Of a DNA stretch of 64,000 nt, positions 20,761 through 32,600 are shown one piece after another. The stretch lies in the NCBI RefSeq assembly GCF_036785885.1, contig NC_092320.1:11533557-11597556 (forward strand), read 5' to 3'. The notes beneath the pieces were generated by a model, which was given only the letters and a program-made list of their open reading frames with translations, searched no databases and was not told the origin of the DNA. Every line of letters begins with the position of its first letter. Position 1 is the stretch's first letter. The translations under genes were made by a program, and so were the position numbers. This stretch comes from Coffea arabica (Eukaryota; Streptophyta; Magnoliopsida; Gentianales; Rubiaceae).

Positions 20761-23192
20761 CTTAGATCCTTCTGCAGATTGTGGATGGTGGGACATTGTA
20801 CTTTTTGTATAGCATATATCTTTACTGTTTTTGGTTCCCTCGGAATAATGAATGAATAGTATCTTGGGCGCATTTTGCTGAAAAGTTTTTCCCTTTTCTT
20901 TGATAGTCTTGGAAGCATCTGCCTGGATAAAATATATTTGTATAGTGTCCAAGAAGCCACAGTAAAATGCCTGAGTCCTTTACCTGGCTTCTTGTTATTT
21001 ACTCATAATAGGAGTTTAAAGCTGTGTAAGCTATCTCCTGATTGTCATGTAGTGTATCCAAATACCAGGTGGAGCGTATATTTTGCTGACAATATTAGAG
21101 CGGATGCACCATCATGACTGAGTGTGATTGTAAAGGCTGAGATAAAAACTTCTGCCAGGCTAGGTTTCCTGACTCCTTGATCACATGATGGATCTTGGGT
21201 AAGGTTACATGTTGTGATTTTCGGAGATGGAATATTTGGTTGCAGAATTTGCTGAAAGCAGCTTGGTTTTTGTGCTTGGTTATAGGTTGGTTTTGGATAT
21301 TCGTTCCATTTGATCGTAGGAAAATTGTTTTGCATGATCTTTCCAGTTTTTTGTCTTTGACCAAGTTACATGGGTACTAGTCATGAGCGATATGTCTCTT
21401 ACAGTGTTTAACATTAATTTTGATTCCGGACCTGAGATCCGTTTCATGCAGCTTGGTACACACACACACACCCCCCCTTCCCCTCCCGGGAACCTGTTCT
21501 TCCACTTTTTTGACTATTGGTGACTAGTTTTTAGATTATAATCAGAGTTGGATGGTTTCCACATTGAGTTGTAATAGATCTTTTTCAAGCTTATAATGCT
21601 TGATACTTCTATGTTATGGAATCAGCAATTAATTACCTTAATTCTTTGTCCCCAAAATAACACGAGCAAACCATAGAAGTCGGCTTTCAATCCTCAGACT
21701 GCATAAGTAACTTTTTATGCACTGAAGGTTAGAGATACAATTTTGATCTGTCTCTTCCATGGAAGGTATACAATAATTGCTGGAGACAAGTTCTTGTTGA
21801 TGTTTCTAGACTATCTATTTCTCCATGTTTGCAATGGTTGTAAGCTGAAGTGCTTTCTTTCTTGAAATGAACTCCTAAGGGCTAAGACTAAATTACGTCG
21901 CTAGGGATGAAAGTTGACCTTGAAAGTGCATTCAGACGTTAGAGTCTCATTTGAGGAGGGACAAATGTTAACCCTCACCTCGGTGGTCCTTGTGTCCAGT
22001 TAACGGGGATACATAACTATATATATTTTCTGATTCAGGTAGATCCCGAGTAGGATGTTTTTGCGTGTGTGAAGCCATTGTTCTGTACCTTTGCCTGGTG
22101 GCTTTCAAGAATTTCTATCTACTTTTACATTTCATTGGCAGTAATGAGTTATATACTAGGCTCTAATCAGTACCCAGAAAATGTTCTTTGTTTACCGGAA
22201 GCAGCATATCTACGCGTTTGGGAATATGAACGACTGGCTTTTCTGCTGGCTTGAACTTTTATCTGACTGGGAAGCTACACAACTTCGTGATATCATTTTA
22301 GCGGAATTCCTGAGTTGTCGCCTTCGACAGAAAAAGTTTAGAAAGTTCAGAAGAGACTGATAAGCTGCTGGATGAAGTAAAGGAAAACTCTCTGTATAAG
22401 ATGACTTGAAAGTCTACTTTGACGAAAAATTATTTTCCTAGAGTTTGATTTCTTAGGATTTGTATATTTTTAGATGACTTGAAAGGTTATACACTAAGAT
22501 TTTAGGTATATGCTTCTTTCTTGAAAAATTATTTTTGATAAGGACGGATTCGTTTTGTGTGTGGCTGGTGTGTTTAGTGGACAACATCAATAATTTAGGG
22601 GAGATCATCTTCTTGTTTAAGAAGATATTTGATGAGACCATTGATTAAACCAATCATTCCAATACCTTGAGAATATCCTTCTTCCATAATTCAATTTCGA
22701 TATAATCCAAATTCCAAATGACTATGATGATGTTAGCCCATCAATGGTAGGACCAAGCATTATTCACTACAATATTCCAAACTTGAAAAGGTCACTTCAC
22801 CTTTTATTTTTGAAGTTCTCCATGTTTCAAGTAATAAATGCAAAAATCGAAAAGAAAAAAAAAAGGTTTTAACTAATCAATACAACACATTCTACACAAC
22901 TAAAAATTCAGTAACTAAGGACAATCGTCGTGATAGAAATGTATTATTACTTTGTGTTCTTTTAGATTTTCCGACGAGTTACATTCATTAGTACACGTAT
23001 ATTGCATCTAATTTATCATGAAAATGCAAATACTATTATTTATTACATCTTTAAATTTAGATATTTTTTTAAAAATAATTATACTTTTTAAAAAAGTTAA
23101 CACCTGAACACCTCTTGAGATATGTGTTAGGAAACGTTTGTTAGTCAAAACCTTTTTTTTTTTTTTTTTTTTGGTCTTATTTTGGGACTAAC
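20761..23192. other. Intergenic DNA after the RBR gene, no gene seen
   Basis: About 2.4 kb with only short frames and no recognisable protein. A CA-rich microsatellite (ACACACACACAC) followed by a C-run lies near 21461-21486. A poly-T run of about 20 bases ends near 23172, just before the foldback element. Confidence 0.45.
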
Positions 23193-23201
23193 TCAAAAGG
23201 G

Positions 23202-23584
23202 GCTAATTTCTCAGATTATTTGGATTTTAAAAAAACAACCGTCAAATGCAGCTCTGACATGGTCTACTTCTAATTGTATAGCGGCCGTGCTGACTCAGCA
23301 CGGCCCCGTAACTAAAAATTGTTCTCTGCAAAAATTCAGTGTTGTACAGAAATGTCAGACAGGGACGTGCTGACTGGGCACGTCCCTGACTGACTAAAAC
23401 TGGCCCTTCTCGGCATTTGTCAGCCGGGGACGTGCTGACTGGGCACGTCCCCGGTCTGACAGGAATTGACCGGCTCGGCATTTGTTTGGAGACGATTATC
23501 AACTACGTCAAATGCCTCGACGCCATATTGGTTTACCAAAAAAAGTGAATCAACTTTTTTGTTTTCAAATTCAGACGCAAAAAA
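23202..23584. repeat. Left arm of the foldback element
   Basis: The arm contains three palindromic modules. One is GGCCGTGCTGACTCAGCACG at 23283-23305, mirrored about a TGACTCA core. The other two carry GACGTGCTGACTGGGCACGTC near 23361 and 23428. It pairs with 24898-25283. Confidence 0.85.
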
Positions 23585-24897
23585 TGTTGGGTTAGTAAAT
23601 TTGTTATGTTAAATGTTGGGTTAAACATAAATGTTGGGTTAAACAGTGTGGACCAAACTTTTATTTTTATTTTTCCTTTGTTTTGTTTATAATATGCAGT
23701 TTTAGATATTTTATATTTTAATATGCAGTTTTATATTTTATATGCAGAAAATTATACAATGTGTTCTTATGTTCACTTATTTTGATCTAAGTCCATAATT
23801 TTTATTTATAATTTGTCCCCTAACTTTTGCATAATTGTGCTAGGGTCTCAACATTTGCCAAAAATGGATAAATTTCTCATGTTTGGAGTTCTGGCCTTTC
23901 TTTATGATGGTAATGCGTATTTTTGTGAATTAATTCTGACTTTTCAGGTATAATTAGGGGTTTTAGTAAATTTATTAAGTTTAGGATTTTAATTTAAAAA
24001 TTATAGAAACTAGACTGAATAATCTTTTGTTTGTAGATTTGTTAATCACTTTTGTAGTCTAATTAGCCTAAATTTGAGTAGATTATGAATAAAAGGTTAG
24101 TAAAAAAAGTGATGTTTTAAAAAAAGTGTAGATTATATTTTTACCCACAAATTTTTTTTTTAGTTTAGCCCCCATGGATCTTTGTTGAATTTAGGGTTTA
24201 AGGTTTAAGTAATTAGGATTTAGAGAAAAATAAAATTAAACTAGATGAAATTTAAAGTTAAGGAAAGTAACATTCATTAGATAATTACCTAACACAGTCA
24301 TTATTTACACGTGATCAATGCTTAGGGTGCCCGGTCCCTTTGCTCTTCCCCTTACCCTTACCAACATTTACCCTTACCCTTACACGTGATCTAAGAAATT
24401 AGCCGGTAATCGGCGAGCCCGGGTGAATAATTTTGTGAAGGACAGCGGACAGCTATTTTATTATTCCGACAGAGACGCTTGGGTCCACGATGTAAAAGTT
24501 AATTAGTGATAAGTGCTTAGGTGCCCTTAAGCATCCTACAAAGTTGCACGAATTTAAAACTTGTGTATGCCCAAAGGAGGACAAGAGACAAAGTTCATAC
24601 TATGATATAACAACCTAATCCAATGACAAATAATTCTGTACCTTTCCGAGGCAATGCCAAAACTTTCCTGCTTTTAAGTTGCATTAAGAATATGAGAACA
24701 TTAATCAAATAAACGACTAGTTGCACTAGTTGATAACTAAATCAGCACTACTTTAGTGGGGATTAGATGGTAGGATTAGGCATTGACAGCCAGGTCTATT
24801 CTCATTAAAAAGGTGCAATTTGCAAGAATGCGGAATAGTATTTAAGTTTAACGGCTAGAGAGTAGAGACCTGACATCGGCACCACAATAGCCGTAAC

Positions 24898-25283
24898 TTT
24901 TTTGCGTCTGAATTTGAAAACAAAAAAGTTGATTCACTTTTTTTGGTAAACCAATATGGCGTCGAGGCATTTGACGTAGTTGATAATCGTCTCCAAACAA
25001 ATGCCGAGCCGGTCAATTCCTGTCAGACCGGGGACGTGCCCAGTCAGCACGTCCCCGGACTGACAAATGCCGAGAAGGGCCAGTTTTAGTCAGTCAGGGA
25101 CGTGCCCAGTCAGCACGTCCCTGTCTGACATTTCTGTACAACCCTGAATTTTTTGCAGAGAACAATTTTTAGTTACGGGACCGTGCTGACTCAGCACGGC
25201 CGCTATACAATTAGAAGTAGACCATGTCAGAGCTGCATTTGACGGTTGTTTTTTTAAAATTCAAATAATCTGAGAAATTAGCC
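24898..25283. repeat. Right arm of the foldback element
   Basis: This is the reverse complement of the left arm with a few substitutions and one-base gaps, for example ACGGGACC against the complement of GGCCCCGT. All three palindromic modules are retained. Confidence 0.85.
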
Positions 25284-25292
25284 CTCAAAAGG

Positions 25293-26635
25293 GGGGACGA
25301 GGCGGTGATAAAAAGAAGTGAAATGATGAGTTGAAAATAAAATGTTCTCCAATGAGGAAAAATTAGGACTGTGGGAGAAAGAAAATAAAAAAAAGTAAAA
25401 CCCATGACAAGTGACAGAAAACAGGGAAGGGAAGGGAAGGGAAAAGAAAAGAAGAAGGAAAAGGACACGTCGAAAACTCAAAGCCGCTTATCTGCTGGTG
25501 GGAGCCGTGTGGTTGTGGTGGCCGTCCCTTTCATTAATCATATGATTTTCATGACTTGTCCGTCTGTCTTACTGGTGACTCAGCCCCGCCTAATATCCAT
25601 CCTTGTTTTTAAACCGAAGAAAAAAATGGATAAATTATATTAAAAAAAAGTTTCTACCTTTTTAAAAAAAAAAAAAAAATTACTTGTATATATGGCTGGT
25701 GAATTTTCTTGATAATATTTCCAAAACTGCAGCAATTTTCAACTCCAACTTGCTCCCGCATACAGACATGAATAAGACCATTTTCTTCATTTGAGAGCAT
25801 GATTTCGCAGTAATAAGTTAATCCCTTCAACGCTTCTGAGCCACTACTTTAATCTTCTTCAGTTCCCCCGATATTTCTTGAATTTTAGAGTTGCTTGGGC
25901 TTGGAAGTCTCCAGTAAGAAGGAGTCAAAACAGTTGAAGGTTGCGCTGCTGAGCGGACTTAGTCACTTTTGAGAAATTGTTTGAATTCGGTAATAATTGT
26001 AATTTCAACTTGTCTATGCGTTGGGTTTCCTTCTTGTTTTGTTTTGTTTTGTTGAGAAGTGAATAGTGGGATGTTAAGAATTTACCAGAATTATTGGAAG
26101 AATTTCCAATTGACGTGTTTGATTTTTTTTTTTTTTTAATCAAATGGCTGTAGTATTACTACTGGCAACCGTTTATACTTTGAATTTGCTCGAATTAATA
26201 TATCACTTGAATCTTTGATAGGGAATGGGGAAAGTTGAGGTCTTGACTATCTCTGCCTGTAGATGGTTATTGTTTTGGCTTAAGGCTTAGGTTTTGAAGT
26301 TGGGGGCCTCAGAAACATATATGTTAATTCAATTTAATTGGATGTTCCCTTTTCATTTACTATATGTGCAAATTTAGGAAGCGACTGGAATTAATGGTTC
26401 TAACTTTTAAATTGTTCTTCTCTGACTAGAAATGGAATAAAGATTTCAGCTTTGAGTTTTTTCTTTCCTTTCTTTCTTTTGAGTTCTGTATCATCCTGGA
26501 TTTACATGTGTTAAATTTGTATTCTTTGTGATTTCTTTGTAGGATATACGGGAATGGTTATCAACGGGTGCTAGTATAGGGGGTGGCAGATGGTATTTGT
26601 ATCAAGATGACTGTAACTGACTGGAATATACATTC
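25293..26635 (+). other. FAB1 upstream region with probable leader intron
   Basis: A good 3' splice site (TTTCTTTGTAG, then GATATACGGG) at 26542 lies 94 bases upstream of the FAB1 start, suggesting a spliced leader. A possible donor is CTCCAGTAAGAA near 25914. No coding gene was seen. A run of G/A-rich repeats (GGGAAGGGAAGGG) occurs near 25424-25445. Confidence 0.45.
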
Positions 26636-29600
26636 ATGGGATCTCCTGATAATAATAAATTGTCTGAGATAGTTGATAGAGTGAGGTCATGGATACCGCG
26701 CAGGATGGAGCCCACAAATGTTTCGAGAGACTTCTGGATGCCAGACCAAAGCTGCAGGGTGTGCTATGAGTGTGACTCTCAATTTACTGTTTTTAATCGC
26801 AGGCATCATTGTCGTCTTTGTGGTCGTGTGTTTTGTGCTAAGTGCGCTGCAAACTCTATTCCTGCCCCCTCTGATGAGTCAAGGACAGGTTGGGAAGACA
26901 GGGAGAAGATTAGGGTCTGTAACTATTGCTTTAAGCATTGGGAGCAGGGGATGACCACGGCTGATAACGGGATGACAACATCCAGCCCAGTCCTTAGTCC
27001 ATCTCCTTCGTCAACAAGTTTAATTAGTTCATATTCGAGCTGCACCTGTAACAGCGGCTGCAGTATTGGTTCAACTCCATATTCAATGGGCCCTTTCCAG
27101 CATGTTACATACAGTTCTGATCAGAGCCCGCATCAAGCTAATCAAATGGATGAAGTTAATGCAAGACATTATGGACCATCATGTCCAGGAAAATCAGACT
27201 CGAACAATATAAGTGATCATCTTAGTGATGAGTTTGGCTCGTGTAACAGGTACATATAGAACTTTCAATATGTCTTAACGAGCAAAGGTAACCAAATCAA
27301 ATTGATACAATTCATTTGAAAAAACTGTGTCAAAGATGAACTGCTGTTAGGTTTGTGGTTAGAAGTAATATTTGGTTAACATGGGAGCAAGCAAACACTT
27401 CCATAGCAAGTAAAGCTCAAGTACTCCAGGGCCATTTTTACATGAAATGGCGGAAAAGAATTTGCATCCGCAGAATGAAATGAATGTGAAGTTCTCTTTC
27501 AAAAATTATTATTGTTAAATTCCAGAAACAAAATCTTTGAAAGTTCTTCTTATCTATAAGAATAAGAATGTGCTAGCACAGATAACAAACATTTTTTATG
27601 TCTTAAATTAGTCCTAAATATATGCAAACAGCTTTCTGTTTGTTTATGAATCTGAACTATGAAATATCTATTGTGATTCGTCTGATTCATTTTATTCTCT
27701 CTTCTTTTTGTTGTACCTAGTGCCAGGAATGGTGGTGAGGATTATGATTACAGTGTATATAGGCTGCATTCACAACCTAGTCACCTCTCTTCTGGTGAAG
27801 TCTATTACAGTTCTGGCAGCTGTGGTGATATCAATAATGATTATGGAGTGGACGATGTGCAGCCTAATAGGGAAAAAAATGAAGCAAGTATGAGCTCCAC
27901 CATGATGCCTGAGAATACAGAAACACATATCTCACAAATTAAAGAAAAGCTTGACAAAGAAGCAGAGGGGTTGAATAATGGTTGTATTGATCAAGTTCCT
28001 TCTCCATCCAACATCAATGGTACAGCTCCTGAACCACTGGACTTTGAGAATAATAGCCTACTCTGGCTACCTCCAGAGCCAGAAGACAAGGAGGATGAAC
28101 AAGATGCTCTTTCATTTGATGATGATGAAGATGCTAGAGATGATGCTGCAGGAGAGTGGGGTTACTTGCGGTCTTCAGGGAGCTTTGGCAGTGGGGAGCA
28201 TCGTAATCGCGAGAGATCAATTGAGGAGCATAAGAAGGCGATGAAATATGTGCTTGATGGGCATTTTAGAGGTTTGATAGCTCAGCTTCTTCAAATTGAG
28301 AACCTGCCTGTCAATGTGGAAGATAGCAAAGAAAGTTGGTTGGACATAATTACCTCTTTATCCTGGGAAGCTGCCACACTTTTGAAGCCTGATACAAGCA
28401 CGAGTGGGTGCATGGATCCTGGTGGATATGTGAAAGTAAAGTGTATAGCTTGTGGACATCGTCGTGAGAGGTATGATTTTGCTGAGAATCTTTAGACATT
28501 TCACCCAACATAAGTGGGAAAGCTAGTTTTATGTTGCCGATATATGCCATCTTCATGCACTCATAAGATAATCAAGGTAGGCTGTCTTACAATGTTTACT
28601 TAGTCTAAATTTTCTGCACAGAGAAATTATATTATATAACTGAACCCACAAAGAATTTGATGACTACTCAACTTTTTGCTTCCTTTTGGGATCAACCTTG
28701 GCAAAATAATTGAACTTGTATTCATACGTCTGCTACTCTGATATCATACATAGGTTTTAACCAATCATCAACCAACAACTTGAACTTTAGGAAGGTATTA
28801 GTTATTGAACTTGGAAATCTACAGAGGGAATTGCTATTTTCAGATCGAGTGAATGACACAAAAAGCCACTAAACTATTAAAGTTGCATGGTTTGGTCACT
28901 AAACCTTTTTTTAGCAGAGAAGGTTGCTCAACTCTTTACGTGTAATTTTTGATCATTTCATGAATTCGTGCATTATGGATGACAAAAGTCACTCATGTGA
29001 CATACACGTGCATTTTTAAGGGTAAAAATGACATAAATGAGTAGGATTTCAGGGATATAATTGTCAAAAAAAATCCTAAAGACAAAACTAAATGAAACAT
29101 AAAATGGTCCCCCCACCCCTTCTCCATTGCCCCTTCCGCCCTTCTCGCAGTCTCCCTCCTCTCCTTTCCGTCAACTCCTTGACCCCCTCCCTCTACCCTG
29201 TCTAACCCCAACTCCTCCCTGTATTCCTTCAAACCCCCACTCCCTCCCCTTTGCTATCAGCCCCCACCACTTTCTCCTCCCACCACATCTTTGTCCAGAT
29301 CTCATAATAAGCTACTTGTGGAACAACCTGTGAAAAGTACATGTTATACGTATTCCTAATGGCTAGGATTCAATACGTTGCTTCTAAAGTGCTAGCTGGT
29401 ATCATCATCACAGATCCAAAATAAATCATGAGAGATTGGCATATGGCTTGAATGGGCTGGGGAAGAGGAGGTCACCAATGGACTGGGGAGAAAGAGACAA
29501 GGGTGGGGAAGGGGTTGCCAGGGCTGGGGTGGTGGGGGTGGGAATGGGGGAAGAGAAGGGACAGGGAAGAGTGAAGGAGGATGCTGACAGGGAGTGGGGA

Positions 29601-32600
29601 AGGATGGGGATGGGGGAGAGGGGAGGAGACATGGTGGCAAAGAATGGGACGCGGTGCTAAAATTAGGTATGGATTAGGGACTTATGTGTAATATGCTTAA
29701 AGTTCATAGTTCTCTGATATTAATATTTTGACCGCCAATTGTCACCAAAATTTTTTCAGACATTTACCTTAAAATGTGTGTGTATATGTCACACAAGTTG
29801 CCGTCATCCTCAACACATGAATTTAACAGAATGACCAAAAATTACACTTTAAAGAGTTCAGTGACCTTTTTGGGTAAAAAAAAAAAAGTTCAATGACTGG
29901 ACTGTGCAACTTGAAATAGTTTAATAACCTTTTGTGCCATTTTATCTTTCAGATTTATGTCCCTCATGTTTTAGGGCAAGCATTTTTTTTATCTCAAAAT
30001 TTCTTCTTTATAGCGAAATTGGAAGCAAAAAAATGTATGACCAAGTTTTATTTTGTCTTCATGTTTTGAAGAAATTGCTTGTTGAAATGTCTTTAACTCA
30101 TTTGAGTTGAAAATAAGAACAAATTTTGAAAATATACTTTCTTATAAGTCCAATTTGGTGTGGTAGGATTGTTTTGAAGTTTGCTGATATGATGCTAATA
30201 TGAGGCATGTGCTTGCACTCCAGGTTAAAATTGTTTATTAGATTAGAATGGTTTTGAATTTGAATTAAAATCAGATAGATTTGTTATTTTTTACTATTGG
30301 TTGTTTTACCTCCTTGAATTGAGTAGTAGAATTTTAAAAACTTATATAACTATTCTTATATTATAGAGTGATTATCTACTTGATAATCTTAACAAATGAT
30401 TGAGAAAAAAATGATCACTCTTTTACAAAATTTTCTAAAACACTGGGATGAGATATGGCAACTCGTTTGGAAATATTTTATGCATAATTTTTTCCTTCGT
30501 ATTCATTACCTTTTGATTTGAAGACATAGTTTGAACTTGAATTTTAAACGTTGCTTCCACTGTACTCAATCTTTGGGAAACATGCATATAGCTACATCAT
30601 ATATCTTAGCAGCAACTTTGGTGTAGTGCATTATCTTCTCATGCTGTAGGGCACATTTTTTTTTTGGTTTTACTTCATTTGTATACTCTTAATTCTTTCT
30701 TAGGATTTTTTTTCTTTATGCTCATTGTGAAAATTGGCGAAGTGTTTGCGGCTTTGGTTGACATGTTTTGAATGCCTGAAGATTGCTGACATGCAACCAC
30801 ATATCCGAAAATTATAACTGGTTATGTTGATGGAGGGAGTTTCCTTATTCAATTGTAAGGATTTAACAAGCTGCTGATTTAGCTATTCACTCTAAAGTGG
30901 TAGAGGGAAATCTGTTATCTCTCAGGGCATGTAGTTGCATGTTGTCTATCAAAATGTTTGTATGTATTCTGTTCATATTTATGCTTATAAGATTGTTTAA
31001 TTTTTTCAGTATGGTGGTTAAAGGGGTTGTCTGTAAGAAAAATGTGGCCCATCGGCGGATGACGTCAAAAGTTGATAAACCCCGATTGTTGATCCTTGGA
31101 GGGGCCCTTGAGTATCAGCGGGTGGCTAATCACTTGTCAAGTTTTGATACTTTGTTGCAGCAGGTTTTGGATCCACTTTTATCTTTTCTGTTTTTATTAT
31201 GGTTTTAAAATTGCTTCCCTAAATATCAATGCAGTGCTGAAGTAATTCTTTGATTTCTTTATCATTGGGTTTTAATTCCTGTTTTAGGAAATGGACCACT
31301 TGAAGATGGCTGTTGCAAAGATTGATGCCCATCACCCAAATGTCCTTCTAGTAGAAAAATCAGTTTCCCGATTTGCACAGGAATATCTTCTTGCAAAAGA
31401 CATATCTCTTGTTCTCAATATTAAGAGGTCACTTCTGGAGCGTATAGCCCGCTGCACTGGAGCACAAATAGTGCCTTCAGTTGACCATCTTGCAACACAG
31501 AAGCTGGGATATTGTGACTCATTTCATGTGGAGAAGTTTCTTGAAGTGCATGGCAGCGCAGGGCAAGGCGGGAAGAAATTGACAAAGACATTAATGTTTT
31601 TTGAGGGCTGCCCAAAGCCATTGGGTTTTACTGTAAGTCTGGCATTGCATTCATTTCATTACAGTACTATCTTTGTGCAATTGTATCTTAAACTTGATTT
31701 GTAGAACTTGAAATATTTGTATGCTTAGTTGTTTTATTTATTAGTTTGTTGCATACATTATCTAAGATAGAGCAATTGATTCTTGTGGTGTGCTTTTAGT
31801 TGAGGGGGAAAATTGTAGGTGGGGCGAGAAAGGGGCTCTTTAATAGAATAGCAGGATCACGGTCCTAGTTATTCATACAAATAAGGTTAATTGCTTGGAG
31901 TCAACCTAAAATTGTTATGTTCTTAATAACTTCATTTTCTGAGTGCTTTACTGAAGGGTTAAATATGTTAATGTCTTTAACCCAAAAATTGGTTTAATAT
32001 CAAGGCCAAGTGGTAGATCTTTGAAAATAACTTGGTTATCTGAGTGCTTTACTGAGGGTTTAAATGGTCTTTTGCCTAATTTTTTTTTCACATAAATTTA
32101 CTTCTCTTTGACTCCAAAATTCTGAACTAGGACATTGACCACTTAAATTTCCCAGAAGGGGGTAGAGAGAAACTAATGCATATAACATGTGCATGGGCAA
32201 TAAGATTTTTACTATTCTTGCCCTTAATTTTGGTAAAGAATATTAATTAATTGTATAGAATGTTTAAATTTTGTTTGCTCTTTATATATCTTTTGGAGTA
32301 GTAGACCCTGTTGGGAAAAATTTTTAGGTGTCCACATAATAGACAAACTTGGACATTCTGTTGTGCATCAGATACCCACTTATTTTTTTTTCTCTCTCCC
32401 TCCTGTTGCTGATTACTTTTGGCTTGTTGAAAGTTCATAACATAATTGATTTGAAATTTTGCATTCCTTTGATTCAGGTTCTATTGAAGGGTGCCAATGG
32501 GGATGAATTGAAGAAAGTGAAGCATGTAATGCAGTATGGAGTTTTTGCCGCTTATCACTTGGCTCTTGAGACGTCCTTTCTTGCTGATGAAGGTGCTTCT

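Larger units (their letters stand above)
23202..25283. mobile_element. Foldback transposon with long near-identical inverted arms
   Basis: A 2.08 kb element has inverted arms of about 383-386 bp at 23202-23584 and 24898-25283. They differ at only a handful of positions by eye. The flanks share TCAAAAGGG at 23193-23201 and again from 25284, consistent with a 9-bp target duplication of Mutator-like or foldback elements; the exact edge is ambiguous by a few bases. The 1.3 kb core is AT-rich with no transposase or other recognisable frame, so the element is non-autonomous. Each arm contains three short GC-rich palindromes. Confidence 0.85.

Noticed and set aside
23182-23502. Open frames over the left arm of the foldback element
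   Set aside because: They fall on inverted-repeat sequence with palindromes on both strands. Coding looks accidental and does not resemble a transposase.
24330-24392. Telomere-like repeat
   Set aside because: The repeated unit is CCCTTA with interruptions. The plant telomere unit is CCCTAAA, and only a few units are present.
29392-29660. Proline/serine-rich and glycine-rich open frames on both strands
   Set aside because: They arise from the low-complexity purine/pyrimidine blocks of an intronic transposon. They have no domain and no independent gene signals.
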